NCBI GenBank assembly: GCA_947455695.1
Contig: CANGRN010000079.1
Location: 1 to 6,754, forward strand
Reading direction: 5' to 3'
DNA length: 6,754 nt
Source of the DNA: Alphaproteobacteria bacterium
Lineage (GTDB): Bacteria > Pseudomonadota > Alphaproteobacteria > Micropepsales > Micropepsaceae
The translations under genes and the position numbers were made by a program. Shown one piece after another: positions 1 through 5,715 of this stretch (its first letter is position 1; the number at the start of each line of letters is the position of its first letter). Under the pieces are notes generated by a model. It did no database searches and was not told the DNA's origin. It was given only the letters and a program-made list of their open reading frames with translations.

Positions 1-441
1 CAGCTGTCCAAGGCCGGCGCTTCGGTTTCCATCGCTGACACCTACCGCCCGCCGCAGCGTGCCTATCTGATGCACTGGTCCTGCATGATCGGTGGCAGCG
101 GCCAGGACCCCCATGCCGTGCCGCCGATGCAGGGCGTGAACATCGACTGGACCTGCGGCGGCGCGATCGTCAAGGCGCGAGACGCAGCCCGGCAGATGAT
201 GGCGGGCTACCAGATCCAGTTTCCGGCCGCGCTGGAAAGCCGCCACACCCAGCGCCGCGCCATCGACATGACCATCGGCTGGCACGGCACCCTGAACATC
301 CGCGACTTCAATGGCCAGAGCCATGCGATATCGGGCGGGCCGCAGAACGGCTCCAACCCGCAGCTGATCGCGGTGGGCGCAACCTATGGCGTGTTCAAGC
401 TGGTCAGTGATCCGCCGCACTGGTCGGATGACGGGCATTAA
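1..441 (+). CDS. M15-like (VanY/endolysin-fold) zinc peptidase, 3' part only
   Basis: The frame is open from the first base, so the gene begins upstream and only its last 146 codons are present. The visible part has the layout of the M15/VanY-type D,D- or L,D-peptidase fold. An early R-P-P-Q-R segment sits near codons 16-20, then SRHTQRRAID with His82 and Asp89 spaced as in the family's H-x6-D zinc motif, and finally SDPPHW near the C-terminus, where His140 would be the third zinc ligand (compare D-x-P-H in M15 endolysin-like enzymes). Members cut peptide crosslinks or stems of peptidoglycan, so a cell-wall target is expected by inference. Whether it has a signal peptide or N-terminal binding domains cannot be seen. 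Its TAA overlaps the stop codon of the convergent FUSC gene. Family assignment is by motif only. It could be a related lysis or structural protein that kept the fold. Confidence 0.6.
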   Translation, partial: QLSKAGASVSIADTYRPPQRAYLMHWSCMIGGSGQDPHAVPPMQGVNIDWTCGGAIVKARDAARQMMAGYQIQFPAALESRHTQRRAIDMTIGWHGTLNIRDFNGQSHAISGGPQNGSNPQLIAVGATYGVFKLVSDPPHWSDDGH

Positions 442-2552
442 ATCCCGTCGATGACCGGACGCGCCGCCAGCCGCGCCACCTTGCGCGCGGCATGTTCGAT
501 GTGATCCAGCCGCCGGCCCAGGACTTCCATCGCCGCGCTGCCATGCATCCCCGCCAGGCTGTCGCGCAAGGGCACGGCGGCATCGATGCCTTCGGCGCCA
601 CCCTCGGGGCTCAGCAGTGCGGTCACCCGCTGGCGCGTGGCGGCGATGGCGGCTTTCGCCGCAGGGGCATCCAGGTCCTGTGCCCGCAGCTTCACCAGTA
701 CCGGCATGGAGGAGAGGTCGGATGCCAGCAGGTAATTGGCGCCCAGCAGTTCGCCCAGTGATGCCAGCACGCGGCGGTTGGTATTGGGCTCGTCCGCCAG
801 CCTTCGGATGGCGCCGGACAGTTGCGCCACCGCTTCCAGGGTCTTCTTGCGCGCCAGGCGGTAGCGCTGGGAGGAATGTTTCAGCCGCAGTGCCGCGTCG
901 GCAAAGCCGGCATCGGCCGCCAGCAGGCCGCGCACGGTGTGGGGCAGGTCGTCCCGCTCCCAGTGGGGCAGCAGATAACTGAAGGCCCAGCTCAGCCCGG
1001 CGCCGATCAGGGTATCCACGATGCGTTCGAAGAATTGCGGATGGACCAGCGGATCGACGAAATGCAACAGCAGCAGCGAGGAGATCGACGCGCCCACGGC
1101 CGTCACCCGATACGCCACCAGGCCATAGGCATGGCTGGTGCCCACCGCCAGCACGATGAACAGCAGCAGCACCGGCGCGGGCAATGTGTTGATGAAGGTC
1201 ACCGCCAGGGCGCAGCCGATCAATGTGCCGGTGACGCGGTCCCAGCGTCGCTGGCTGGTGACGCTGTAATTGGCGCGCATGATCAGGGCGATGGTCAGCA
1301 GCACCCAGTTGGCATGGGCGAAGCGGGGAAAGACCAATGTCAGCCCCAGCCCCACCGTCATGGCCAGGGACAGGCGGATGGCATAGCGCAGGGCAGGGCT
1401 GTGCCAGCGAAACTGGTTCAGCAGCACGGTGATTCCGCGCGGCGAATCCTGGCGAAACAGGTCCAGGTCCAGCCCCGCCGCCAGGGTGGAAGGCTGGGTG
1501 GCATCGTCCAGCACCGTGGCGAGGGTGGCGATATAGCTGTCGGCCAGCACCAGCTTGTTGGTGGTGGCGGTGAAGGCGTGCACGATCGGATCGTCCGGCG
1601 TGGCCCCGTGCGCCTGCGCCACCGCGTCCTGCAACTGGCGCGCATCCTCGGCATGGCGCAGGGGCGTGGTGTGACCATGGCGGAAGCGCAGCGCCAGGGT
1701 CAGCCGTTCGACTTCCTCGGCCATCTGGCTGACGAACTTGTTCAGCCGCCACATCAGCTCGCGCTGCGGCGCGTGGCGCAGCGCTTCCAGGTCCGCGTCC
1801 GACGACAGTACGGTCTCGAACGCATCCAGCAGCGCAATCAGCGTGTCGATGCGCTTGAGCTGCATCCTGTGCGAACGACGCGCGAAAAGACTGTCGCGCG
1901 CCACCTGCAGCCGGTCGGCCAGCGCGGCATGGGCGTCGATCAGCGCGCGGAAGGCGCCATGGCCGGTGGTGTCGGGATTGTAGAGGGCGGCTTTGGCCCG
2001 CAGGTAGGCTGCAAAGGCATGCATCGCCTCGGCCAGCAGCAGACGGCGGCCCCGGTCGTCGAACAGCCAGGCGACGAGCACGGCATAGACGGTGTAGCCG
2101 AACGCGCCCAGCACCGTCAGCATCAGGTGATCGGCCACGTCGGATGGGGTGGCAAAGCTCTGGCCCATGGCGAAGACGAAGGCCAGCACGCTGGTCATCG
2201 CCAGGCTCATCACCCACTTGCCGTAAGCCGAGATCAACCCGGCCCACAGCCCCACAAAGGCGGTGGCTATGACGAAGGCCGTGGTGTCGAAGCGCGCAAA
2301 GCCCGACAGGCCTGTGAAGAACACGGCGCTGAGAAAGGCAAAGCCCATGATCCAGGCCTTCTGGCGCAGGGGATCGGTACGGTCGGAGATGGAAACGCAG
2401 ACCGCGCCGCTGGCGGCGGCCACGGCGGCGGTAAAGCCCAACGCCCAGCCGATGGTGACGCCGGTCAGCCCCACCCCGATGGCCACGGACAGGCCATTTT
2501 CGATATGGGCCCGGAACACGGCCAGGGAAAGGGTGCGGGGAAAGGAAGCCAT
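438..2552 (-). CDS. FUSC family inner-membrane transporter (YccS/aromatic acid exporter-like)
   Basis: The 704-residue protein has the two-repeat architecture of FUSC-family membrane proteins (YccS, YhfK, AaeB and fusaric-acid resistance relatives). An N-terminal bundle of about five to six hydrophobic segments (roughly residues 20-165) is followed by a soluble helical region (about 166-385) rich in Ala, Leu, Arg and Glu. A second membrane bundle (about 388-528) and a cytoplasmic C-terminal tail (to 704) complete it. The second bundle carries the recognisable FUSC elements: ANWVLLTIALIM near 414-425, a Tyr-Ser-x-Thr-x-x-Arg patch, RVTGTLIG at 439-446 and RIVDTLIGAGLSW at 510-522. Length fits the YccS-like group. 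The substrate is unknown. Relatives are proposed to export aromatic or weak organic acids, but no neighbour here indicates one. No MFP or outer-membrane partner gene is adjacent. The ATG start has only a weak ribosome-binding site. Confidence 0.88.
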   Translation of the reverse strand: MASFPRTLSLAVFRAHIENGLSVAIGVGLTGVTIGWALGFTAAVAAASGAVCVSISDRTDPLRQKAWIMGFAFLSAVFFTGLSGFARFDTTAFVIATAFVGLWAGLISAYGKWVMSLAMTSVLAFVFAMGQSFATPSDVADHLMLTVLGAFGYTVYAVLVAWLFDDRGRRLLLAEAMHAFAAYLRAKAALYNPDTTGHGAFRALIDAHAALADRLQVARDSLFARRSHRMQLKRIDTLIALLDAFETVLSSDADLEALRHAPQRELMWRLNKFVSQMAEEVERLTLALRFRHGHTTPLRHAEDARQLQDAVAQAHGATPDDPIVHAFTATTNKLVLADSYIATLATVLDDATQPSTLAAGLDLDLFRQDSPRGITVLLNQFRWHSPALRYAIRLSLAMTVGLGLTLVFPRFAHANWVLLTIALIMRANYSVTSQRRWDRVTGTLIGCALAVTFINTLPAPVLLLFIVLAVGTSHAYGLVAYRVTAVGASISSLLLLHFVDPLVHPQFFERIVDTLIGAGLSWAFSYLLPHWERDDLPHTVRGLLAADAGFADAALRLKHSSQRYRLARKKTLEAVAQLSGAIRRLADEPNTNRRVLASLGELLGANYLLASDLSSMPVLVKLRAQDLDAPAAKAAIAATRQRVTALLSPEGGAEGIDAAVPLRDSLAGMHGSAAMEVLGRRLDHIEHAARKVARLAARPVIDGI

Positions 2553-2553
2553 C

Positions 2554-2581
2554 TTGTGTGGAGAATAGGGCTGACTATGTT
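2554..2581 (+). promoter_or_regulatory. Possible sigma-70-type promoter for the acylphosphatase gene
   Basis: TTGTGT (2554-2559) and TATGTT (2576-2581) are separated by 16 bases in the short gap between the divergent FUSC and acylphosphatase genes. Transcription would then start near 2588. That is downstream of the ATG at 2584 and leaves a leader of about 30 bases before the GTG at 2617. Matches to the consensus are partial and this is a visual call. Confidence 0.3.
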
Positions 2582-2616
2582 AGATGCGAGCTTTTCTTTT
2601 GCCGCAGGAGATGTGT

Positions 2617-2904
2617 GTGAGCGACGATATTACCTCCATGCGGGTGCATGTGCATGGCTTTGTCCAGGGCATCGGTTTTCGCGATTTCCTGGTGATGGCC
2701 GCACAGCAGCAGAATCTGGATGGCTGGGTGCGCAACCGCTCCGATGGATCGGTGGAAGCCCTTGTCTCCGGTCCCACCAAGGCGGTGGAGATTTTCGTCA
2801 CCAACGCAACCCGGGGTCCGCAGGGCGCCAAGGTCAGCGCCGTGGATCTTCACAACTCCGAACCGCCGGCCGAGAAGGGTTTTATCCGCAGGCCCTCGCT
2901 CTAA
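2617..2904 (+). CDS. acyP: Acylphosphatase
   Basis: A small soluble enzyme of 95 residues, the normal family size, that hydrolyses the carboxyl-phosphate bond of acylphosphates. The family signature is nearly complete: VHGFVQGIGFR at residues 12-22 forms the phosphate cradle with catalytic Arg22, and GWVRNRSDGSVE at 36-47 supplies catalytic Asn40. GFVQG replaces the more usual GRVQG, a tolerated position. I chose the GTG start because AGGAG (2606-2610) lies six bases upstream of it. An in-frame ATG at 2611 directly abuts that Shine-Dalgarno and another at 2584 has none. The TAA overlaps by 4 bp the stop of the convergent membrane-protein gene. Divergent from the FUSC gene, so probably monocistronic. 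Physiological role in bacteria is poorly defined. Confidence 0.92.
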   Translation: MSDDITSMRVHVHGFVQGIGFRDFLVMAAQQQNLDGWVRNRSDGSVEALVSGPTKAVEIFVTNATRGPQGAKVSAVDLHNSEPPAEKGFIRRPSL

Positions 2905-3284
2905 CGCGGACGCTTTAACTCGCGAAACGCGGACAACGCGAAGACCAGCAAAGCGATCAGGCTGAGCAGGCTGCCGATACCCACCACCGGCTCCAGTGCG
3001 GTGTTGCCCGTGCTGAGCATGATCGCCAGGGAAGGGATCATGGTGACAACGCCCAAAGTGGCGCAGGCATAGTTGATCCAGGCCAGGCGCGGCGAGAAGG
3101 TCTCGCGGGTCAAGGCATAGAAGGTGCCGTAGATCGACATGGTCACCCAGCCCAGCAAATTGAGATGGGCGTGCGCCGGCGCCAGCGCGAAATTCTGCGA
3201 CACCGCCATGGCGATGCCCCAGCACATTCCCATTGCGAGAAACAAAGCACCTGTCATGAAGAAAGCAGCGGATACGCGCGGCAT
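2901..3284 (-). CDS. Small four-helix membrane protein, cytochrome oxidase subunit I-like (HAHLNLLGW)
   Basis: A 127-residue membrane protein with four predicted hydrophobic helices at about 5-27, 41-59, 66-89 and 97-119. Between helices 1 and 2 is PAHAHLNLLGW (36-46) with His38 and His40. This motif is shared with small proteins often labelled cytochrome-c-oxidase-like and with NnrS/heme-copper-oxidase-related families, where the histidines could ligate heme or metal. It is far too short to be an oxidase catalytic subunit, so a real oxidase function is doubtful. The start at MPRVSAAFF is preferred because an AAGGGGG Shine-Dalgarno (rc of 3291-3297) lies six bases upstream. A start ten codons earlier would overlap the lipB stop without such a site. 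It lies 22 bp downstream of lipB on the same strand and is probably co-transcribed. Function unknown. Confidence 0.8.
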   Translation of the reverse strand: MPRVSAAFFMTGALFLAMGMCWGIAMAVSQNFALAPAHAHLNLLGWVTMSIYGTFYALTRETFSPRLAWINYACATLGVVTMIPSLAIMLSTGNTALEPVVGIGSLLSLIALLVFALSAFRELKRPR

Positions 3285-3306
3285 GAAATTCCCCCTTTTG
3301 AAATGA

Positions 3307-3957
3307 CTAGCCAAAAATCTTCTTGAAACTCTGCATCAGCGCCACATCTACGTCCGCCATCGACACCTGGATCCCCAGGTCCGCCAGGCTTGTGACGCCA
3401 TGGGCGGTGACGCCGCAGGGCACGATGCCGGAGAAATGCGACAGGTCCGGCTCCACGTTCAGCGCCACGCCATGCAGGGTGACCCAGCGCTTGATGCGCA
3501 CGCCCAGGGCCGCGATCTTGTCCTCGCGCAGGCCGCGCTGGACCCAGATGCCGACACGCCCCTCGCGCCGCTCGCCCTTGACGTTGAACTGCGCCAGGGT
3601 CTCGATCAGCCATTGCTCCAGGTCGCGCACATAGGCGCGCACATCCGGCGTGCGGGTCTTCAGGTCCAGCATGGCGTAACCCACGCGCTGGCCCGGCCCG
3701 TGATAGGTGAACTGGCCGCCGCGACCGGTGCGGTAAACCGGAAAGCGCGCCTCCAGAAGATCGGCGTCGTTGGCGCTGGTGCCGGCGGTGTAGATGGGCG
3801 GATGCTCGAGCAGCCAGACTTGCTCGCCGGCCGTGCCGTCGGCGATGGCGGCGGCGCGGGCTTCCATGGCGGCCAGCGCCTCGGGGTAGGGCACCGGCTG
3901 GTCGCTGATCTTCCACGCGACTTCGGCCTTCGGGGCGGTCTTTACGGGGGCGTCCAA
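3307..3957 (-). CDS. lipB: Octanoyl-[acyl-carrier-protein]:protein N-octanoyltransferase (LipB)
   Basis: LipB moves octanoyl from acyl carrier protein to the lipoyl-domain lysine of 2-oxoacid dehydrogenases and the glycine cleavage H protein. This is the first step of de novo lipoate assembly, before LipA, and it acts in the cytoplasm. With the start chosen here the protein is 216 residues, normal for the family. Signatures in order are [13 protein letters not shown] (47-59), [16 protein letters not shown] (79-94), [17 protein letters not shown] (147-163) with the catalytic Lys147, and GIVPCGV (177-183) with the acyl-accepting Cys181. No ATG in frame lies at a sensible place: the first is inside the domain at Met31. 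A TTG at 3957 with GGAAAG six bases upstream (rc of 3964-3969) gives the correct N-terminus. Longer upstream reading would run into the divergent fliN. Followed by the four-helix membrane gene. Confidence 0.95.
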   Translation of the reverse strand: MDAPVKTAPKAEVAWKISDQPVPYPEALAAMEARAAAIADGTAGEQVWLLEHPPIYTAGTSANDADLLEARFPVYRTGRGGQFTYHGPGQRVGYAMLDLKTRTPDVRAYVRDLEQWLIETLAQFNVKGERREGRVGIWVQRGLREDKIAALGVRIKRWVTLHGVALNVEPDLSHFSGIVPCGVTAHGVTSLADLGIQVSMADVDVALMQSFKKIFG

Positions 3958-3967
3958 ATTAAGCTTT

Positions 3968-3984
3968 CCGAAACCATGTTCCGG
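3968..3984. repeat. Near-perfect inverted repeat between divergent lipB and fliN
   Basis: CCGAAAC (3968-3974), a CAT spacer, then GTTCCGG (3978-3984) form a 7-bp inverted repeat with one mismatch, which would be a G-U pair in RNA. It lies in the 66-bp space between the divergent start codons and touches the Shine-Dalgarno of lipB. It could be an operator or a small hairpin in the lipB leader. No family of regulator is recognised. Confidence 0.4.
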
Positions 3985-4023
3985 CAGGCGGGCCGGGCTT
4001 CCACCAATGTAAGGGCACTGCCC

Positions 4024-4257
4024 ATGGCGTCCAATGTCGATAATGTCAAAGTCGAGATCTCGGTCGTGCTGGGCCGCTCGGTGATCCCCATGCACCAGCT
4101 GCTGCGCATGGGCCGCGGCGCGGTGATCGAGCTGGATACCCATCAGGACGACCCGGTGACCATCCTGGCCAATGACAAGCCGGTGGCGAAGGGCGAGATC
4201 CAGATCCAGGGCGACAAGATCGCGGTTTCCGTGGTCGACCTGCTGAAGGGCTATTAA
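4024..4257 (+). CDS. fliN: FliN-type flagellar motor switch protein, short stand-alone SpoA domain
   Basis: The 77-residue protein is almost exactly one SpoA (FliM/FliN C-terminal) domain. [20 protein letters not shown] (8-27), MGRGAVIEL (29-37), [17 protein letters not shown] (43-59) and a final AVSVVDLL segment match the FliN pattern of V-x-LG-R, G-x-G-x-V-x-L and N-x-x-x-A-x-GE. FliN forms the lower C-ring of the flagellar motor and binds CheY-P and export-apparatus components. The start at 4024 is preferred because AAGGG (4011-4015) is eight bases upstream. An in-frame ATG at 3976 would add 16 residues but has no clear site and overlaps the inverted repeat. FliN proteins usually carry an N-terminal extension, so this one is minimal. 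No other flagellar gene is in the window. Divergent from lipB. Confidence 0.85.
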   Translation: MASNVDNVKVEISVVLGRSVIPMHQLLRMGRGAVIELDTHQDDPVTILANDKPVAKGEIQIQGDKIAVSVVDLLKGY

Positions 4258-4275
4258 TACGTCATATTTGACGTA
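4258..4275. repeat. Perfect 7-bp inverted repeat (TACGTCA-N4-TGACGTA), candidate operator
   Basis: TACGTCA (4258-4264) and TGACGTA (4269-4275) are perfect reverse complements separated by TATT. The repeat starts at the base after the fliN stop and lies 75 bp before the siroheme gene, in a notably AT-rich patch. The 18-bp dyad size suits a dimeric helix-turn-helix regulator. As RNA it is a weak A/U-rich hairpin followed by AATTATTTATT, not a clean U tract, so terminator function for fliN is possible but poor. Confidence 0.5.
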
Positions 4276-4325
4276 GAATTATTTATTCCCCACCTGAAAC
4301 TTGCATTTTACCCCCTCGGGGCATA

Positions 4326-4344
4326 CCTCTCTGCACCTGAGAGG
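4326..4344 (+). promoter_or_regulatory. Hairpin sequestering the Shine-Dalgarno of the siroheme gene
   Basis: CCTCTC (4326-4331) pairs perfectly with GAGAGG (4339-4344) across a seven-base loop. The 3' arm contains the only purine-rich ribosome-binding site for the ATG at 4350. An upstream CCCTC (4313-4317) can also pair with GAGGG (4341-4345), and CCCC (4312-4315) can instead face GGGG (4318-4321), so mutually exclusive folds are possible. I do not recognise a known riboswitch class. Confidence 0.4.
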
Positions 4345-4349
4345 GCCTG

Positions 4350-4853
4350 ATGCTTCCCCTTGTCCTGAACCCCGTCAATCTCAAGACCGGCCTGGCCGGC
4401 CGTGGGCCTGAGCGCGACCGCAGGGCCGCCTTGCTGGCCGAGGCCGGGGTGGAAGTGCGGCTGCTGCCCGAGCCTGTCCCTGACGATCTTCTGGCCTCCC
4501 TGCAGGTCCTGTTCGTCGCCGGTATCCCCGAGGGGGAGGCCCGCGAGATCGCCATCCGCGCCCGGCGCCTGGGCGTTCTGGTCAATGTCGAAGACGTGAT
4601 GCCCCTGTGCGATTTCCACGTTCCGGCCATGGTGCGCCGGGGCGAGTTGCTGCTGACCGCCTCGACCGGCGGGCATGCGCCGGGCCTAGCCCGCGTCCTG
4701 CGCGAAACCTTGGCCGCCCAGTTCGGCCCGGAATGGACCTTGCGGCTGAAGGAACTGGGACTGGCGCGCGCCAAGTGGCGCAGCCAGGGGCTGTCGCCCC
4801 GCGAGATTTCCCAGAATGTGCGCGAGATGATCGCGCGGATGGGCTGGCTATGA
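4350..4853 (+). CDS. Short siroheme synthase-like protein (precorrin-2 dehydrogenase/sirohydrochlorin ferrochelatase, CysG-N/Met8/SirC family)
   Basis: The 167-residue protein resembles the N-terminal half of CysG, which oxidises precorrin-2 to sirohydrochlorin with NAD+ and inserts iron to give siroheme. The best-kept stretch is LVNVEDVMPLCDFHVPAMV (77-95), where Asp82 matches the catalytic Asp of the NVxD motif, then RRGELLLTASTGGHAPGLARVLRE (96-119), the family's RG-x-L-x-x-x-x-STGG-x-(S/A)P-x-LAR block. The N-terminal nucleotide-binding region is unusual: GRGPERDRR (17-25) stands where GGGxVAxRK is usual and the preceding strand is weak. It is also shorter than the typical 200-220 residues and lacks the C-terminal methyltransferase part of CysG. 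The stop overlaps the cysH start (ATGA, 4850-4853), implying translational coupling and a role in supplying siroheme to sulfite reductase. Which of the two activities it keeps is uncertain. Confidence 0.8.
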   Translation: MLPLVLNPVNLKTGLAGRGPERDRRAALLAEAGVEVRLLPEPVPDDLLASLQVLFVAGIPEGEAREIAIRARRLGVLVNVEDVMPLCDFHVPAMVRRGELLLTASTGGHAPGLARVLRETLAAQFGPEWTLRLKELGLARAKWRSQGLSPREISQNVREMIARMGWL

Positions 4854-5605
4854 ACAACGTGACTGTCATCGACACCAAGCGGGGCCTGCGTCCGCAGGCC
4901 GTCGAAGAAAATCCCGCGTACCTGAAAGAGCTGCAGGACAAGGCGGCGGGCCGCGACGCGCACGGCATTCTGGAGCTGGCTTTGACCGGCGAATTCGCCG
5001 GCAAGACCGCAGTGGTGTCGTCGTTCGGCGCCGAAAGCGCCGTGCTGCTGAAGCTGGTGGCCGACATCGATCCCAATACGCCCATCCTGTTCCTCAATAC
5101 CGGCAAGCTGTTCGGCGAGACCTTGCGCTATCGCGACCGGCTGCAGGACGTGCTGGGTTTGGGCGATGTGCGTTCGCTGTCGCCCTCGCTGGACGACCGC
5201 ACCCAGAAGGATCCCGAAGGCAGCCTGTGGTCGACCAATGCCGATGCCTGCTGCGACTTCCGCAAGACCATTCCCCTGGCGCGCGCGCTGGCGCCGTTCC
5301 GGGCGCAGGTGACGGGGCGCAAGCGCTTCCAGACCCGCGAGCGCGCCGACATGCTGCCGGTGGAATTCCATGATGGCCGCTACCGGTTCAATCCGCTGTG
5401 GCAGTGGGACCTGCAGCAGCTGGAATCCTTTGCCGAACGCAACAAGCTGCCGCCCCATCCACTGGTGGAAGACGGCTATCCCTCCATCGGCTGCATGCCC
5501 TGCACCCGCCGCGTCCAGGCGGGCGAGGATTACCGGGCCGGCCGCTGGGCCGGGCTGGACAAGGATGAGTGCGGTATCCACCTGACCGACGGCGGCGGCA
5601 TCTAG
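4850..5605 (+). CDS. cysH: Assimilatory adenylylsulfate (APS)/PAPS reductase, thioredoxin-dependent, [4Fe-4S] type
   Basis: The 251-residue enzyme reduces activated sulfate to sulfite in cytoplasmic sulfate assimilation. SSFGAES (57-63) is the PP-loop nucleotide-binding motif of this adenine-nucleotide hydrolase-like fold. Cys134-Cys135 (ACCDFRK) and Cys215/Cys218 (GCMPC) are the two pairs that hold a [4Fe-4S] cluster in APS-type reductases; the E. coli PAPS-type enzyme lacks them. TGRKRFQTRERADM (155-168) is the substrate-loop region and DECGIHL (239-245) contains the catalytic Cys241 that carries the S-sulfonate intermediate. APS specificity is inferred from the cluster cysteines; some such enzymes also take PAPS. 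It is translated from an ATG overlapping the stop of the siroheme gene. Sulfite reductase and sulfate-activation genes are not in the window. Confidence 0.95.
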   Translation: MNNVTVIDTKRGLRPQAVEENPAYLKELQDKAAGRDAHGILELALTGEFAGKTAVVSSFGAESAVLLKLVADIDPNTPILFLNTGKLFGETLRYRDRLQDVLGLGDVRSLSPSLDDRTQKDPEGSLWSTNADACCDFRKTIPLARALAPFRAQVTGRKRFQTRERADMLPVEFHDGRYRFNPLWQWDLQQLESFAERNKLPPHPLVEDGYPSIGCMPCTRRVQAGEDYRAGRWAGLDKDECGIHLTDGGGI

Positions 5606-5623
5606 GCCGGCCGCAAACATTGC

Positions 5624-5648
5624 GTAACTTTCAGGAAGCGGCGGCGTT
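5624..5648 (+). promoter_or_regulatory. Possible EcfG-like stress promoter for the small secreted protein
   Basis: GTAAC (5624-5628) and CGTT (5645-5648) are 16 bases apart. The alphaproteobacterial general-stress sigma factor EcfG recognises GGAAC-N16/17-CGTT, so this is one mismatch from consensus in the -35 element. Found by eye in a short intergenic region. Chance occurrence is quite possible. Confidence 0.22.
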
Positions 5649-5661
5649 CTACTGAGCGGAC

Positions 5662-5692
5662 GGGCCTGTTGGTCCGGGCACACCGGGCCTTT
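5662..5692 (+). promoter_or_regulatory. Competing hairpins in the leader (weak terminator or attenuator-like)
   Basis: GGTCCGG (5671-5677) can pair with downstream CCGGGCC (5683-5689) over a GCACA loop, seven pairs including one G-U, followed by only TTT. Its first five bases can instead pair with upstream GGGCC (5662-5666) over a TGTT loop. The element lies between cysH and the secreted-protein gene and may be a weak cysH terminator or a leader structure. Confidence 0.35.
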
Positions 5693-5715
5693 GGTTCATT
5701 TGCAAAGGAGCGTTC

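Noticed and set aside
2584..2616. ATG starts at 2584 or 2611 for the acylphosphatase
   Set aside because: The Shine-Dalgarno AGGAG abuts 2611 with no spacing and lies after 2584. GTG at 2617 has correct spacing and gives the family length.
822..2918. A very long plus-strand open frame (about 700 codons) antisense to the FUSC gene
   Set aside because: Its translation is low-complexity Gln/Gly/His/Arg-rich without any domain and lies opposite a clear FUSC gene. High GC suppresses stops in this frame.
3400..4023. Long in-frame upstream extension of fliN across lipB
   Set aside because: The extension is antisense to LipB motifs and shows no FliN similarity. The Shine-Dalgarno supports the start at 4024.
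3958..4143. N-terminal extension of LipB by 62 residues to an upstream ATG
   Set aside because: It overlaps fliN on the other strand, reads as low-complexity shadow sequence and exceeds the family length.
4291..4349. TPP, SAM-II or cobalamin riboswitch ahead of the siroheme gene
   Set aside because: The leader is too short and lacks the conserved cores of these classes. Only the short phrase CTGAGA recalls the TPP element.
4283..5683. A long minus-strand open frame (about 466 codons) antisense to the siroheme and cysH genes
   Set aside because: No recognisable domain. The plus-strand genes carry full catalytic motifs, so this is a GC-driven shadow.
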